Source of the DNA: Delphinus delphis
Taxonomy: Eukaryota > Chordata > Mammalia > Artiodactyla > Delphinidae
Assembly: GCF_949987515.2 (NCBI RefSeq)
Contig: NC_082698.1
Location: 3,319,455 to 3,383,454 of the forward strand
Length of the DNA stretch: 64,000 nt
Direction: 5' to 3'
The notes below the pieces were generated by a model. It was not told where the DNA came from. It searched no databases and was given only the letters and a program-made list of their open reading frames with translations. Both the position numbers and the translations under genes were made by a program. Below, piece after piece: positions 1 through 11,229 of the stretch (within the stretch, counting starts at the first letter, position 1; each line of letters begins with the position of its first letter).

Positions 1-696
1 CGCTGGTCTTCCCAGTAAGCGCCAGGCCTGATGGCTGCCCTGGAGAGAGGAAGCAGAACGAAAACCCTGCCCCTGGACTCCTTCTGGAAACCGAGGGGAA
101 CCCCAGAGCCGTCCCCACCGTTCCAGACTCCATGGTCTGCTGACGGCTGTGTGACTTTAGCTCTGGGCCTCCCTTGCTGGATCCCAGATTTCTCATGTGT
201 TGTGTCCTGTCTCTGAGTTGCCAGCTCAAGATTCCACGGGGAAAAAGAACAGTCCTGTCGTGGGGCCCCGGGGCCCTGGGGTAACTAGCTCTGCACCTTG
301 CAGACCGCTGGCAGGGAGTGGCTTTCTTGCCGTGTTCCTGCTGCCCCTTCCCCGGCCTGAATCCTTGCAGCCAGCCCATCTGCCCTCTGGCCCGCCCCGA
401 CCACTGCGGGGCTGTCTGGTCCCGTCTCCTGGACCACCCCCCAGACTTGGGTGTCCGTGTGGCCCCTTCTCACTGGCTGCTTTGGGTCAGGGGCACGCCC
501 TCATTTCCCTGAGCTGGAATCCTCTTGGGTAGAGATCATCTGAGACGTAACCTTTCATTAAAGGATGTGGACACTGGCCTGGTGTGGACAGACTTGCTAT
601 CTCTGCCTTTCCTCCTCTTTCAAGAGCTGTATCTGGGCCCTGTCTTGCCTCCATGGGAACTACAGACAGTGCGTCTAATTCAACAATGCATCAGAT
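1..696. other. unique GC-rich sequence, no gene seen
   Basis: About 60 percent GC with scattered C-rich runs. Short overlapping open frames are present on both strands (the longest is 111 codons, at 197-532) but show no domain, no signal peptide with a mature part, and no convincing exon borders. I see no transposon I can name. Confidence 0.5.
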
Positions 697-718
697 TAAT
701 TAATTAATTAATTGAAAT
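697..718. repeat. (TTAA/TAAT)n short tandem repeat
   Basis: Four to five consecutive ATTA units sit directly before the L1-like piece that follows. Such AT-rich steps are common at old L1 tails. Confidence 0.6.
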
Positions 719-965
719 TTATTTTCTTATTGAGATGACATTGTTTACAACATTATACAAGTCTCACGTGTACATTATCGTTCTACTTCTGTATACCTTA
801 CAGTGAGCTCACTACCAAAAGTTTAGTTTCCGTCCATCACCATGCAGTCGATTCCCTTTACCCCTTTACCCTCAGCATTCCTTTCCGGTAACCGCTATTC
901 TGTTCTCTGTAGCTACGTGTTTGTTCTGGTTTGGTTCGGTTTGTTCATCTATTTTGTTTTTCGTT
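712..965 (-). mobile_element. L1 3'-end fragment, antisense
   Basis: The order of words along the plus strand (TTATTGAGATGACATTG, then ACAACATTATACAAGT, then GTCCATCACCATGCAG, then GGTAACCGCTATTCTGTTCT) follows the antisense of mammalian L1 3'UTRs. It is heavily diverged, so it is old. The left side is the L1 3' end. Confidence 0.6.
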
Positions 966-3185
966 CAACAGTGCATTTTAGATGCAGAATATACCTACAG
1001 GAAAAAGGAGAATTTGGAGTTTCGGTTTTTAATAACAGTCTCTTACCAGATTTCTAAGTCCTTGTCTCTCTTCTGCAACAGTTCATCTATGGGCTTTATT
1101 GGAAATTGACATCGCATATTATAACCTAATGCAAGATAGAACCTTCTCTGTTTTGCCCAAATGTTCAACGATATTGCAGTGTGCTTTGCGCATAGCGCTA
1201 GCGTATTCCCTCTGTTGAATCAATGGCCATCCATCTAACAGGTGTGCGAGAGGATGCTGTGCATTCATCTCAGTCCTGAAATGCGGAATTGTTTTAATAC
1301 AGGATTAAGAGGGTTGACACCTTGAAAAATTGAGAGGAGGTCCTTTGCAATTCATAGGGTTGACATATACTAGTCAAATTGCTGTGTCTCTGAGTTGTAA
1401 AATAAAAGTACAGAAAATGAGGAATTAATTCAATTAAACATTTTCCCACCCACCTTTTACCTTTCCTCACTGCTCTGGGGAATAATTTATGAAATGCATA
1501 TCACCAGAAGACTTATTTTTGCCATTATTTTTAACTTAATGAGTGTACCTTGCACATCAGAGAGAAAGAGCAAAGGTTAAATTTTACATTAACAGCACAT
1601 TGCAACATGGTATGCAAATATCTATATGCAAATATAAAGCCCCTGGAAGATGGATGTGTTATATTTTTAACCAGTTAAGTATGACTGTGAAGTATTGTGT
1701 GAGATATTCAGTGGTTTCATTTTTATGTCTTTCTTGTAAATAATGCATAAAGTATGTAGATGGTGTCAAAATATGATTAAGCTATTAGCTTTCTAGTTTT
1801 CATAGTTAAGAATGTGTTCAGCATGGAGCCCCTAATAACTCATTTCTAAAGGCAGCGACCAGTATGAAATATTTCTTATTCAAGTGAACATCATCATGTG
1901 ACATAATGATTTTGCTTAAAACCAAGTTAAATGAGGAGTAAAATTAAACAATATTGCACGAATTGTGTTTGACTAATTTCGTGTCACATTATATTAGCGA
2001 AGCTTTCGAAATATGTGTTAATGACAAATTGTGTAAGCCCCCAACATGCTTTATATGTCTGTACAACCATCCTTAAGTCATTAGCTTTTTAAAGGTTCAT
2101 TTTGTTTGCAGTTTCTGTAGCCAGTGGCTTTTCCTGATTATCTTTGCCCGTAAAAGTAGACACAATTTGGAAATACATTCTACATACATCGTGGGGACTT
2201 CATTTCGGTAACAAGGGCGTGATTCTTTTTAATAAGGAAAGCAAGTCATTTGAAAACTTGAGACGTTGGACTTGATGCGTGCTATTTCTAAATTAGGCAT
2301 CATAACAACTTCTTAAAATATGAATCCCAGCCTCCAAAGGACCATCCTGACGTGTGGTAGTGGACTTCTCTGAATCAAATTTGCTGAGAAGACGAGGAAT
2401 CACCAACGTTGCAATCCGCTGCCACGAAGGCTCGTCCTGTCTTTAAGACACGGCCAAGCCAGCCTCTTTGGTATGTGATGGCTGAGGTGGCCTGAGCTGG
2501 CTATCGGCAAATCACCTGTGATGAAGCTGCAGCCTGGCTCTAATCTGCTGTGGAGACGCTGGGGGATGGTGCCGCCCTGGTAAGTCTGACAGAGCAGAAG
2601 GGGGGCCCAGGATCACCAGAACAGCAGAAAGGAGGCTGCTTAATGTTTACACTCATTCCTGGAAGGAGAGTTTGACCTTTACCCAGAGCAGGGGCGACCT
2701 CGTAGAGTCACAACTATGATCTTTGCTGATCATACAAAGGGATTTAAAGTGTTGGGAAACACCATGTATGGAGTAATAAAACTGACCAAGTATGAAACAA
2801 ACATCATGTAGGTATCGATGCTATTTTCCAAAATGTTTGCAATCTCATTGAGCTTTCATGACAAGCCGGAGCTCGTGAGGTGAGGAACAGACTCGAGGGG
2901 CAGTGTTTACTCACAGAAATGTCGGAGATAAGTGGCCTGTGCGCGTGTGAGCCCGTGTGTGTGGTAGGACGGGCAGTGGGGAGCAGGTCAGGCACCAAAT
3001 GCTCTAAAACCTGGTGGAAAGTTTGAGAGACAACAGCAGAACCCAATGAGCTTGTGCCACTGTTTCTCTATAAAGTTCTTCCCTGGACCAGTGTGGTCCA
3101 TCAAAATAGTTAAAAAGTTGCGGGTGGGAAGAGCACCGCTTTTAGTTACTAGCAAAACACTATTCTGCTTTATCCATTTTTTGGC
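966..3185. other. unique AT-rich then mixed sequence, no gene seen
   Basis: From about 970 to 2300 this is AT-rich single-copy sequence without a recognisable repeat. 2300-3100 is more GC-balanced. No open frame here has coding character. A weak MIR-like stretch may lie near 2800-2910 but I cannot support it. Confidence 0.5.
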
Positions 3186-3187
3186 TC

Positions 3188-3212
3188 AATGAAATGAAAT
3201 GAAACGAAATGC
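3188..3212. repeat. (GAAAT)n pentanucleotide repeat
   Basis: Four to five imperfect copies of AATGA/GAAAT in a row, with one C substitution. It is a short microsatellite of no evident function. Confidence 0.6.
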
Positions 3213-3639
3213 TATTCGGTGCTAATGGCAATGGAACCGCAATTGGACACAGGCATTAGGAAGCAGGCGATGACCTGGACCCGAGCGGTCCCTGGGGATG
3301 AGAGGGCATCCCCTTGGGCACAGGTGTGCCCCGTGACCTTCAGCATCAAGGAGACAGAAGTGACTGAAGACCTGGTACAGTAACTGCACAGAATATTTGC
3401 AGAGGAGGAGAGAGACCCACATGTACGGTAGAAGTATTATAACGATGACTGAACACATTTACATCAGTAATTAATACACGGGAAAGAAGATTCTAGAACT
3501 TTGTAAAGGCCAAGATTACTATGATTTAAAGACAGACGTGCATCTCTTTACATATGAAACGTATGGAAGGCTTTGGCCCAACTGGTGAACAGCACTTATC
3601 CAAGGATTAGTGGATCATTGGCGATTCCTGTTTTTTCCT

Positions 3640-4110
3640 ATATACCATTTTGCATTTTCCAAATTCTTTTAAGAGCATTAAATTTTAACTTTGCTTTTAT
3701 TTTGTGGAATTTATTCATTTTAAAAATTTGAGATAAATATAAGGGAAAAATGAAATAGCTCATCATTCCAGCACCCAGATAACCTCTGTTGACATGAAAG
3801 AAAATAAACTTTAAAAGTTATATATATATATACGATTAGAAAATGTAAACAAAATGCAACATGAAAGCTTTGCTCTTTCTATAGCTCTCCTAAAAAGGTA
3901 ATTGATAGTAATGGTTTTAATACTTATAGAAAGATGGCTATGCATCTACCAATGTGTGTGTATAATTTATACAGAAGGAATCAAATTATTTAAACCACCT
4001 TACATTTGCTTTTTTCATGTAATAGATCTTGGGTCTCTTTCCAGGTCAGCATAACTGTACCTATTTCCCTCTGAATACATTTTATCAGTATTCAATACAC
4101 GTGCTCAGGA
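3640..4110 (-). mobile_element. old L1M-type 3'-end fragment, antisense
   Basis: The string of landmarks 'CCAGCACCCAGATAACC', 'GATGGCTATGCAT', 'TTGCTTTTTTCATGTAATAG' and 'TCTTTCCAGGTCAG' occurs in the order of antisense ancient L1 (L1ME-like) 3'UTRs. It is strongly decayed and carries a short TA run at 3818-3831. The subfamily is uncertain. Confidence 0.6.
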
Positions 4111-4404
4111 TATGAGGTTGTGTGCACGTAAAGAAGTCTCTAGAACTTTGTAAAAGGCTGCATGCATTATTAGTTCTTAGATTTGGGAAAAAATTCTCTA
4201 CCCCATGTCAGTTTTATGATTGGGAGTGAAAACAAAACCGAACAGTATGAGTTGTCTTGAAGACCCCGTGATTGTAACGGATTCCGATTCTTCTGGTGTG
4301 TGGGGTCCAGGTAGACCAGAGCCGCTCCTGCTTCACCTTGGTGGGCCTCCGTGCCCTCTGTCCTCTGGGGCCTGATCCCTGCAGCCCAGAGACACACCTG
4401 CTGG
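4111..4404. other. unique sequence, no gene seen
   Basis: Nothing recognisable. Overlapping open frames of 65-95 codons on both strands look like chance. Confidence 0.4.
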
Positions 4405-4490
4405 TCTCCACAACACCACGTTCTATGGATGACCTTGGTCAAGTCACTTAACTTCTCCAGCCCTCAGGGGTCCCAGCTAGAAAAAGATGT
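4405..4490 (+). mobile_element. MIR SINE fragment
   Basis: 'GATGACCTTGGTCAAGTCAC' followed by 'TTAACTTCTCCAGCC' matches the MIR core ('TGTGACCTTGGGCAAGT', 'TTAACCTCTCTG'). Only the central part is left. Confidence 0.5.
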
Positions 4491-4734
4491 GTGCCACCAC
4501 TTCTGCTCTGCTGCCGTTGGTCCCCTGGGAATGCTCGATGTGCCTGACACGGAGCTCCTCAGTCCTTCCTGTTCAAGGGATGGTTTTAAACTAAATACAA
4601 GCCAAATGTCCTCACTTGTAAAACCTAAAACCGTATGAACTAAGAGCCACTGTCCCTTCCCTGGAGGAAACTGCGAAGTGCAACTTGATGCTGCCTTTCA
4701 GACTCTCCCGAGCCGAGCCAGCGCACACGCATCT

Positions 4735-4750
4735 ATACACACGTGTGTAT
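4735..4750. repeat. 16-bp perfect palindrome with central E-box
   Basis: ATACACACGTGTGTAT equals its own reverse complement and carries CACGTG at its centre. It could bind bHLH factors, but a palindrome this short in a TG/CA-rich patch may be chance. Confidence 0.5.
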
Positions 4751-4910
4751 GTGCTTCCTTTTGCACAAATGCTAAGCTGGCCCGTTGTGGCTTTCACTCT
4801 GGCAGCACGCACAGATGACTCCTTCTGGTTCAGGGCTGCAGGCTCTCCGTCGGATGGGCAGACATAGAGATGGCTGTTGATGCTTCACCATCACAAACAA
4901 TACTGAGACG

Positions 4911-4953
4911 TATCTGCAGAGATGGATATCTGCAGAGACGGATATCTGCAGCG
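4911..4953. repeat. 16-bp minisatellite, 2.7 copies
   Basis: The units are TATCTGCAGAGATGGA, TATCTGCAGAGACGGA and a partial TATCTGCAGCG. The first two differ at one base, so the array is fairly recent. Confidence 0.8.
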
Positions 4954-5815
4954 TCCGCATCCACGTGGCCGTCTGTGAGCTGGCCCCGTGGCCGGAGTGG
5001 TATTGCACGGTCATAGGGTGACCACGCTTAGCTTTTTACAGGTGTTGCCGAAATCCCCTCCAATGTGGCTTCCGGTTAGAGTCCAGCCAACAGCGATCGC
5101 CATCTCCTGAGCCCTCAAACTTCTTTCAACACTGGTTTTATCAACCCTTTAAACCTTTGCCAACAAGATACGTGAAAACAAGGGTCTTGGGTGATTGTGG
5201 ATTCTCCCACAGCCCCTGTTCCGCCTCTCTGTGCCCTGTGGCGTCTGGGTTCTGGCTTACCTTGTTCCGCTCTATGAGCTGCGGTCTCTTCCCTCCGTGA
5301 TGTCAGCTCTCACTTCTGCACCCTGACCTCGAAGATGCGGGCAACCCTGACCTCCCTCATGGTTCCTAGCTTCACCTCTGGATGTCTGACCACTCTGTGC
5401 CCCGTCATGCCCCCAGATGGGCCTTTCATCCGTCTCTCCAATCTTGCCTTGCAGATGTTGGCACTCACAATTATTTGTTGAATGGTTACTCGAATACATG
5501 CAAGGATATCAGGATGAGGCTATGTTTAAATTTTTCTACTGTTTTCTGATCAATCCTGTGTTATATGCTGTGTAACACAACAGGAGAGGCGCTTCTCTCT
5601 TCCTTTTTCTCTTTCAGAACGAAATTGACTTGGCATAATGCATCACTATTTATTTAACCAGTCTGCATTTAAAAAAACTCTCTCATGTTAATTTTATATT
5701 CAGGAAATTAATCAATCGATAAGCATCGTTTAAAAAGACTGCACACACTGCACACGGCTTCCCTTCCTGGGTGAGGGCTGAGGGTCCACCGAAACAGTTA
5801 CTTTTCCTCTTCCTC
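4954..5815. other. unique sequence, no gene seen
   Basis: Mixed composition. A short tail at about 5459-5487 (GCACTCACAATTATTTGTTG) resembles the end of L2/MIR-class repeats but is too short to call. There is no coding evidence. Confidence 0.4.
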
Positions 5816-5819
5816 TGCA

Positions 5820-6265
5820 GGATTTTTCAAATTTGAGGCAAAGCTGGTGGTATTTGGATAAGATATGTTTAACTTTAGGAAAGTGCATGAATACATGTAA
5901 AAACATGGAAATTGTGATACTGTTTGATCCAGCAATTTATCTTAAAAATTAATCAGACTAATGTGTAAAGTGAGAGGATGCTTGGTAAAAACTGATGCCT
6001 AAGAGTAGAGAATTCGTTCATTAAATTAGGATACAGCCACAGAACGGAATATATGCAGTCAGAACAATAACGTGTGTATATATATGTAGGTATGACTGTG
6101 TATGTACATACATACATTCTTACACATAAATGTATGTATACGCACATGTACATATGTATTTTAAAACAAATGTTCACATTTCACAGTTAAAGGAAAAAAG
6201 CAAGTTGCAAAACATTATGTATAGTATAATTCATTTATACTATAAAAGGTATATTAAAATGTTTT
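5820..6265 (+). mobile_element. old L1M-type 3'-end fragment, sense
   Basis: 'TTTGATCCAGCAATTTATCT' (L1 'TTTGACCCAGCAATTC'), then 'AGGATACAGCCACAGAACGG', then 'GTTAAAGGAAAAAAGCAAGT' and 'ATTATGTATAGTATAATTC' follow the sense order of an ancient L1 3'UTR. A TA/TG-rich stretch at 6070-6160 has grown inside it. Confidence 0.6.
6070..6160. repeat. TA/TG-rich low-complexity stretch
   Basis: Alternating purine-pyrimidine runs (GTGTGTATATATATG, TATGTACATACATACA) lie inside the L1 fragment. Confidence 0.6.
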
Positions 6266-6569
6266 CATATATGCACCTCAGGACCCTTTCAGGGCTCCAT
6301 GAGGTCAACATTATGTTCTAAACTCGGAGTCAAAACTAGTTTCAAAACAACTAAGACATTTTTTGCCTTCTTCACTTTTATTCTCATGCGTATACAGTAG
6401 AATTTTCCAGAGTCTTCGTGAAGTGTGATATCACAGCAAATTGAGTACAGAAGCAAGTATGGGAATCCGGCTGTCTTCTGTTAAGCTGGACTTACAGAGA
6501 TTTGCAAAAATGTGAAACAATACCACTCTCTCTATATGTTCTTCGTATTAACATGTTGTGGAATTATTA

Positions 6570-6735
6570 TTTCTTTAAGAAAGGAATTAATGAATAAATA
6601 TTTCTAAAATGATCAGTTTTAGCTTCGATATGGTAAATATCAATAGACATAACCCATATAAACAAAAGCTCTTTGTGTTTCTGAATAATTTTTAAGAGTA
6701 TAAAGGGGTCTCGAGATCAAAAAGTTTGAAAACTG
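6570..6735 (-). mobile_element. hAT-type non-autonomous DNA transposon relic
   Basis: 'AACCCATATAAACAAAAGCT', 'TAATTTTTAAGAGTATAAAG' and 'AAAAAGTTTGAAAACTGCTA' match the reverse of the common mammalian element that opens 'CAGTGGTTCTCAAACTTTTT'. The right terminal inverted repeat is recognisable and the left end is lost. I am not sure of the family name. Confidence 0.55.
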
Positions 6736-7003
6736 CTAGCCTAGGCCACAGTTTAGTGTGCAAAAACATGTGCGAAATAAAGGAATGAATGACTCAGTTG
6801 AGGTTACTATTTTGATGTCATTTTCAGAGCCTTTATATTTATTTAAATTTTTATAACTTTGTGTTTTGCTTTTTTATTAAACATGAAAATCAAACCCATT
6901 CTTATCCTTCTAAAAATGCTATAAATATCATTTTGATGGTTGTATAATAGTCCACATAGCCTAGTGATTCTCTATCACAGGAGCACATCAAAATTGCCTA
7001 CAG

Positions 7004-7192
7004 GGCTTCCCTGGTGGTGTAGTGGTTGAGAGTCCGCCTGCCCATGCAGGGGACACAGGTTTGTGCCCCGGTCTGGGAAGATCCCACATGCCGCGGAGCG
7101 GCTGGGCCCGTGAGCCATGGCCGCTGAGCCTGCGCGTCTGGAGCCTGTGCTCTGCAACAGGAGAGGCCACAACAGTGAGAGGCCCGCGTACC

Positions 7193-7220
<28 letters not shown>
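7004..7220 (+). mobile_element. CHR-class tRNA-derived SINE, young, with TSD
   Basis: It starts GGCTTCCCTGGTGGTGTAGT and has a tRNA-like Pol III region (B-box-like GGTTTGTGCCC at 7058-7068). A body with CCACATGCCGCGGAGCGG follows, then a 26-A tail (7195-7220). A perfect 14-bp target-site duplication, AAAATTGCCTACAG, flanks it at 6990-7003 and 7221-7234. This SINE class points to a cetacean. The pure poly(A) and exact duplication mean a recent insertion. Confidence 0.93.
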
Positions 7221-7227
<7 letters not shown>

Positions 7228-7234
7228 CCTACAG

Positions 7235-8105
7235 AGCTTTAAAAATTATATAGGTACTCCCGGGTAGGGTCTGGTCATTTTTAGGCTCTTTATGGGCATT
7301 GCCAAATTGCTTCCCCAAAGCTGTACCAATTCACATCCTTCTCCTTCTCACTGTCAGCAGCATTTTCATGAAAAAATCGTCCATCATATGCATGGTTCCC
7401 TGTGGACGGGGCTCTTCCCGTATGGGCATGGAGCAGCTGTTTCTTGCTTTGTCAGCTATCGGGTTGTGCATTTAAGGAGGCCTCTTAGAAGGCCCAGCTT
7501 CACCTCTCCTGGCTTCATTCCTCCTCAAAGTTGGGCCACCCATGCAATTGTCTGCAGAGCCCCAGGTACCAGATCTGCTCTCAAGCTTTCTTGCACTTAG
7601 GCCTTCATCTGAAGAGTAGCAGCAGGGCACTTGCCCACGTGCCACTGTCTGCCTTGCTGTCTGACCCCAAAGGAAATGCTTTTCAGTCCAGTCCCTGCTG
7701 TGGGGCAGATTCAGAAACCACCGCCTGGGTCACTGAGTGGTGTTCCAGCTGCCTGAAGCCTTCCTAGAGCCCCGGTTGGTCACCAAGCGTGTCCCCGCGA
7801 TACACTGAGTCTCTAACCAGTGTGGAACTGGCCTATGGAGAATGGGCTTGAATAGAGGAGGCACAAACAGCCAGGAACACAGGGGGAAACACTGGACCTC
7901 CCTGGTTGGGGAAAGGCACCGCAGACGAATAGATGACAGCGTCCGACGCTCATACAGTGAAGAGGACGGCATGCCGCCGGAAACAGCTGCTGAGAACGCA
8001 CCGCGGGCTCGCCTCTGGGAAGGAAGCTGGCGGCGCATTTAGCAGTCCCCCGCACACTGTGGACACAGCTCCGATTTCTACGTATCTACTCTCCCCTGGA
8101 AATTC
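7235..8105. other. unique sequence, no gene seen
   Basis: Moderately GC-rich single-copy DNA. Overlapping open frames on both strands (up to 102 codons) share no recognisable motif. Confidence 0.45.
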
Positions 8106-8109
8106 TGAG

Positions 8110-8590
8110 AGATGATGTTCAAAGCTCTATGTGCAAAGATGCTCGTTTTACTGTTATTTCCAATAGAGAAAAATGACAGTTATCCCAAAGGGGCGTGGGA
8201 AGGTGAAGTCTGGGGCATTAGAAAGATAGGCTATTTTGCTGTTATTCAAGCTGTCATTTTTTTGGTAGTTTATAATGATGAGAAAAATCTCATAATATAT
8301 ATTTAAAAATTTGACTTCAAACCCGGACATGTTATTTTCCAAATTATGTAAAAAAAAAACAAACCCAGATATATAAGTATGCATAGAAGATAGACAGAAA
8401 AAGTCTGGAAAAAAGAGTCAAAATGTTAATAGTCGTAAATTACGTCTGGTTTTAGAATATCTATCTATCTGTCTATCTATCTATCTATAAATTTAGGATA
8501 TGTATACATTTAGGACATAGATGTAATTTTTTCCAATAAGTATTGTATGTCTACAGTAAGCATTTACTTTCCTGAAATCAAAACAACTTA
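8110..8590 (+). mobile_element. old L1M-type 3'UTR fragment, sense
   Basis: 'GTGCAAAGATGCTCG', 'AAAAAGTCTGGAAAAAAG', 'CAAAATGTTAATAGT' and 'TCTACAGTAAGCATTTACTT' keep the sense order of an ancient L1 3'UTR. It is interrupted by the TCTA microsatellite. Confidence 0.55.
8457..8489. repeat. (TCTA)n microsatellite
   Basis: About eight TCTA units with one TCTG substitution. It is a tetranucleotide tract of the kind that is often length-polymorphic. Confidence 0.85.
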
Positions 8591-8809
8591 ACAGAGTGTG
8601 GTCCCAGCTTTTAGGAAAAGATTCCTATGAGAAATGCCACCTAATCTGGGAACCGATATTTAACCTGGGAACTGGACGAGCCTGAGTTAGCAGGCAGTGG
8701 GAGAGTGGAGGGGTGGGTAGGGGGAGAGCACAGGGTGTTCAGAGGCCCCTGTGGGCCAGGCACTGCTGCTCCAGAAAGAACGTGCGAGCGGAAACCGTAC
8801 AGAGCTGGG

Positions 8810-8852
8810 TCCTCAAACTACCGCCTGCAGGGCAGATCCAGCCAGCTGACTG
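8810..8852 (+). mobile_element. hAT-type DNA transposon relic, left part
   Basis: 'CCGCCTGCAGGGCAGATCC' and 'CTGACTGTTTGTAAATAAAG' resemble the old mammalian element with 'GGCCGCCTGCCTGTTTTTGT' and 'AATAAAGTTTTATTGG'. It is split by the L1 at 8869-9253, and a short remainder continues to about 9300. Confidence 0.4.
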
Positions 8853-8868
8853 TTTGTAAATAAAGTTT

Positions 8869-9253
8869 TTATTTTTTATTTTATTAGTATTTTTTATTGA
8901 TGTATAGTTGATTTACAATATCGTGTTAGTTTCAGGCATACAGCAAAGTGAATCAGTTATATACATATATCTATGTATTTTTTTCAGATTTTTTCCATTA
9001 TAGGTTATCACAAGATACTGAATATAATTCCCTGTGCTCTACAGCAAATCCTGCTGCTTACCTATTTTATGTAGAGTGTATGTGTTATGTGTGTTCATGT
9101 TAATCCCAAACTCCTAATTGATCCCACCTCCTGCCCTTTTCCCCTTGGTAACCATAAGTTTGTCTTCTATGTCTGTGAGTCTGTTTGTGTTTTATAGAGA
9201 GAACATTTTTGTATTATTTTTTAGATTCCGCATATAAGTGTTGTCATATAGTC
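8869..9253 (-). mobile_element. young cetartiodactyl-type L1 3' end, antisense, with TSD
   Basis: The left end is T/A-rich (the L1 tail). Then come TGTATAGTTGATTTACAATA, CAGCAAAGTGAATCAGTTAT, GGTAACCATAAGTTTGT and TTAGATTCCGCATATAAGTG, the antisense order of young artiodactyl/cetacean L1. A perfect 16-bp duplication, TTTGTAAATAAAGTTT, lies at 8853-8868 and 9254-9269. The copy is 5'-truncated. Confidence 0.9.
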
Positions 9254-9269
9254 TTTGTAAATAAAGTTT

Positions 9270-9528
9270 CATTGGTGAGTAAGTGAATGTGTGGAACAGG
9301 TTAAGAGTGGAAGCAGTGGTGGCTGACAGGGTCCTGGCTTGGGGAACTGCCCGAGGATGCAGGGGAAGAGGTGGTCTCAGGTGGGTGCAGTGGCTGGGCT
9401 AACGCATCCCCTCCTGGTCATGTACAATCTAAGGTTCCTGGTAAAGGAGAGGTGTCCAGAGGCAGCTGGGCCTGGAGCTTTAGGGAGAGACCTAACTTTA
9501 TTTATTTAATAGAATGTGGCTTAATTAA
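9270..9528. other. unique sequence, no gene seen
   Basis: The first 30 bases are the remainder of the split hAT relic. The rest is single-copy G-rich DNA without features. Confidence 0.4.
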
Positions 9529-9529
9529 T

Positions 9530-9905
9530 TCAATAATTTATTAATTTTTCCTTCCAGTTTTATGCAGGTATAACTAACATACAGCGCTACATACCTTTAA
9601 GGTATACAGCGTGATGATTCGACCTACATACATCATGAAATTACGACCACAGTAAGTTAGTGACTATCCATCACCTCATACAGATGCAAAATTAAAGAAA
9701 AAGAAAAAAAAGGTTTTTTCCCTGGTGGTGAGAACTCGTCAGATTTGCTCTCTTAACAGCTTTCATAGGTAACACACAGCCGCATTCACCATATTCGTCA
9801 TGTTGTATGTCACACCCCTAGTACTTATATATCCTGTAACTGGAAGTTTGTACCTTCGGACCACCTACCTCGAATCTAATCCCGCCTCCCCCGTCCATCT
9901 CTGGT
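9530..9905 (-). mobile_element. L1MA-like 3'UTR, antisense
   Basis: 'GTATAACTAACATACAGC', 'GTGATGATTCGACCTACATA', 'ACTATCCATCACCTCATACA' and 'CTGTAACTGGAAGTTTGTAC' follow the antisense of mammalian L1MA 3'UTRs almost to the end. It is an old fragment with no duplication visible. Confidence 0.8.
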
Positions 9906-9939
9906 AGCACAAATCTGAGGGACAGATCTAACCTAGGCG

Positions 9940-10245
9940 TCAGCTGCCTGCAGATGTGAATGGAGGTCTGGGCTGAGAGCACAGGGAAGAGGAGAGGGTG
10001 TAGGCTGGAGCCCCAAGGAGCATCCTGGCCTGGAAACACATGGGAGAAGAGGTGTCTCCCAACCAGACAGAGGAAAGGGGGGCCAGTGAAGGGGGAAAAA
10101 AACAGGAAGATCAGGAGAAACAGGCCTGTTAAGGTCCTAAATGCTGCTGAGATGTCAAAGGAGAGAAGGACCCGGGCACATCTTTGGGATTTAGCCCCTA
10201 GGAGGGTGCTGGTGCCTTAGGGAGATTTGAATTTGTTCAATGAGT
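9940..10245 (+). mobile_element. possible L2-class relic
   Basis: 'AAATGCTGCTGAGATGTCAA' with purine-rich surroundings resembles the internal part of old LINE2-class repeats seen across mammals. The match is weak and only this phrase is distinctive. A 73-codon minus frame and an 86-codon plus frame here are chance. Confidence 0.3.
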
Positions 10246-10504
10246 GATGTCAGAATCTGGCACTATTTTTTTTTCCCTACAATATGAACCTCATTCTTTG
10301 TCTCCTTGGTCATCGAGCTGCAGGCTGAAGACAGTTAACCACAGGCCATTGGTCAGCAGGGCTAGTCTCCCTCAACCTGGTCTTGCCTTAAGCATCCATA
10401 AACCTGCTACCTCGGCCTCTGGCGATGTCACTGTCTTTAGTAACAACATTAGGAACATGGGAAACAAAAGAAGGAAACTGCCTGCCGAGAACAGAGTGAT
10501 TATT

Positions 10505-10728
10505 TCTTGAATCTATAGATAGAACTTTCTGCCATGACAGAAATGGTCTAAATTTGCACTGTCTAACGAGGTCACCACCAGCCACAGGTGACCACTGAAC
10601 ACTTGAAATGTGGCTAGTGCAACTGAAGAACTAAATTTTACAATTAATTTAATTTTAGTTAATTAAAATTAAAATAGCCATATGAGACCAGTGGCTCTCC
10701 TGTAATGGACGCAGTAGTTGTAGATAAT
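10505..10728 (+). mobile_element. MER5A: MER5A (hAT-Charlie) element
   Basis: 'GAACTTTCTGCCATGACAGA', 'GCACTGTCTAACGAGG', 'GAACACTTGAAATGTGGCTA' and the AT-rich centre up to 'ATAGCCATATGAGACCAGTG' are in MER5A order. MER5A is a non-autonomous DNA transposon shared by placental mammals. Bases 10597-10695 are repeated almost exactly at 11230-11328. Confidence 0.85.
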
Positions 10729-11229
10729 AATTGTTTGGGGGCTGAGAGGTATTTTCTAAATTAAAAATATATGATAGTAACTTCAAAATAATTACTTCTT
10801 GAACACACTTCCTTTCCGTGTACTGAGGATGTATTCATAAGCCTGATGCTCAGATATGTTGTACATCAAAGCAATTATGCCGTTCTATTTGTCTGAGGGT
10901 CCATTTAGACAAACTCTGAGTGTGAAGCAATTTGCAAGGAGAGGGTGCAGCATATTCAACAGAGAAGTTTTCTCCTTGTTCCTTCCTTGTGTAAACTTTG
11001 AGGACTTAAAATTTTATCTGAGCACAATAAATGACATGCTATGAACTAAGCCTGAAGGCACAGTGGCCTGGGTCCCTGCACTGGCATCATGGTCTTGTGA
11101 AGTGGAGACCATCAAGGTGACTCTGACAGGTGGCCACAGTCACCACCTTTCAGAGGTTCTAGCTGGTCTGGCCCCCAGCAAGATGGGCAGATCCCTCTAT
11201 CACTAGTATGAGGACCAGTGAGGAAAACC
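10729..11229. other. unique sequence between the two MER5A-derived copies
   Basis: No repeat or gene is recognised. A 62-codon open frame (10856-11044) has no features. Confidence 0.4.
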
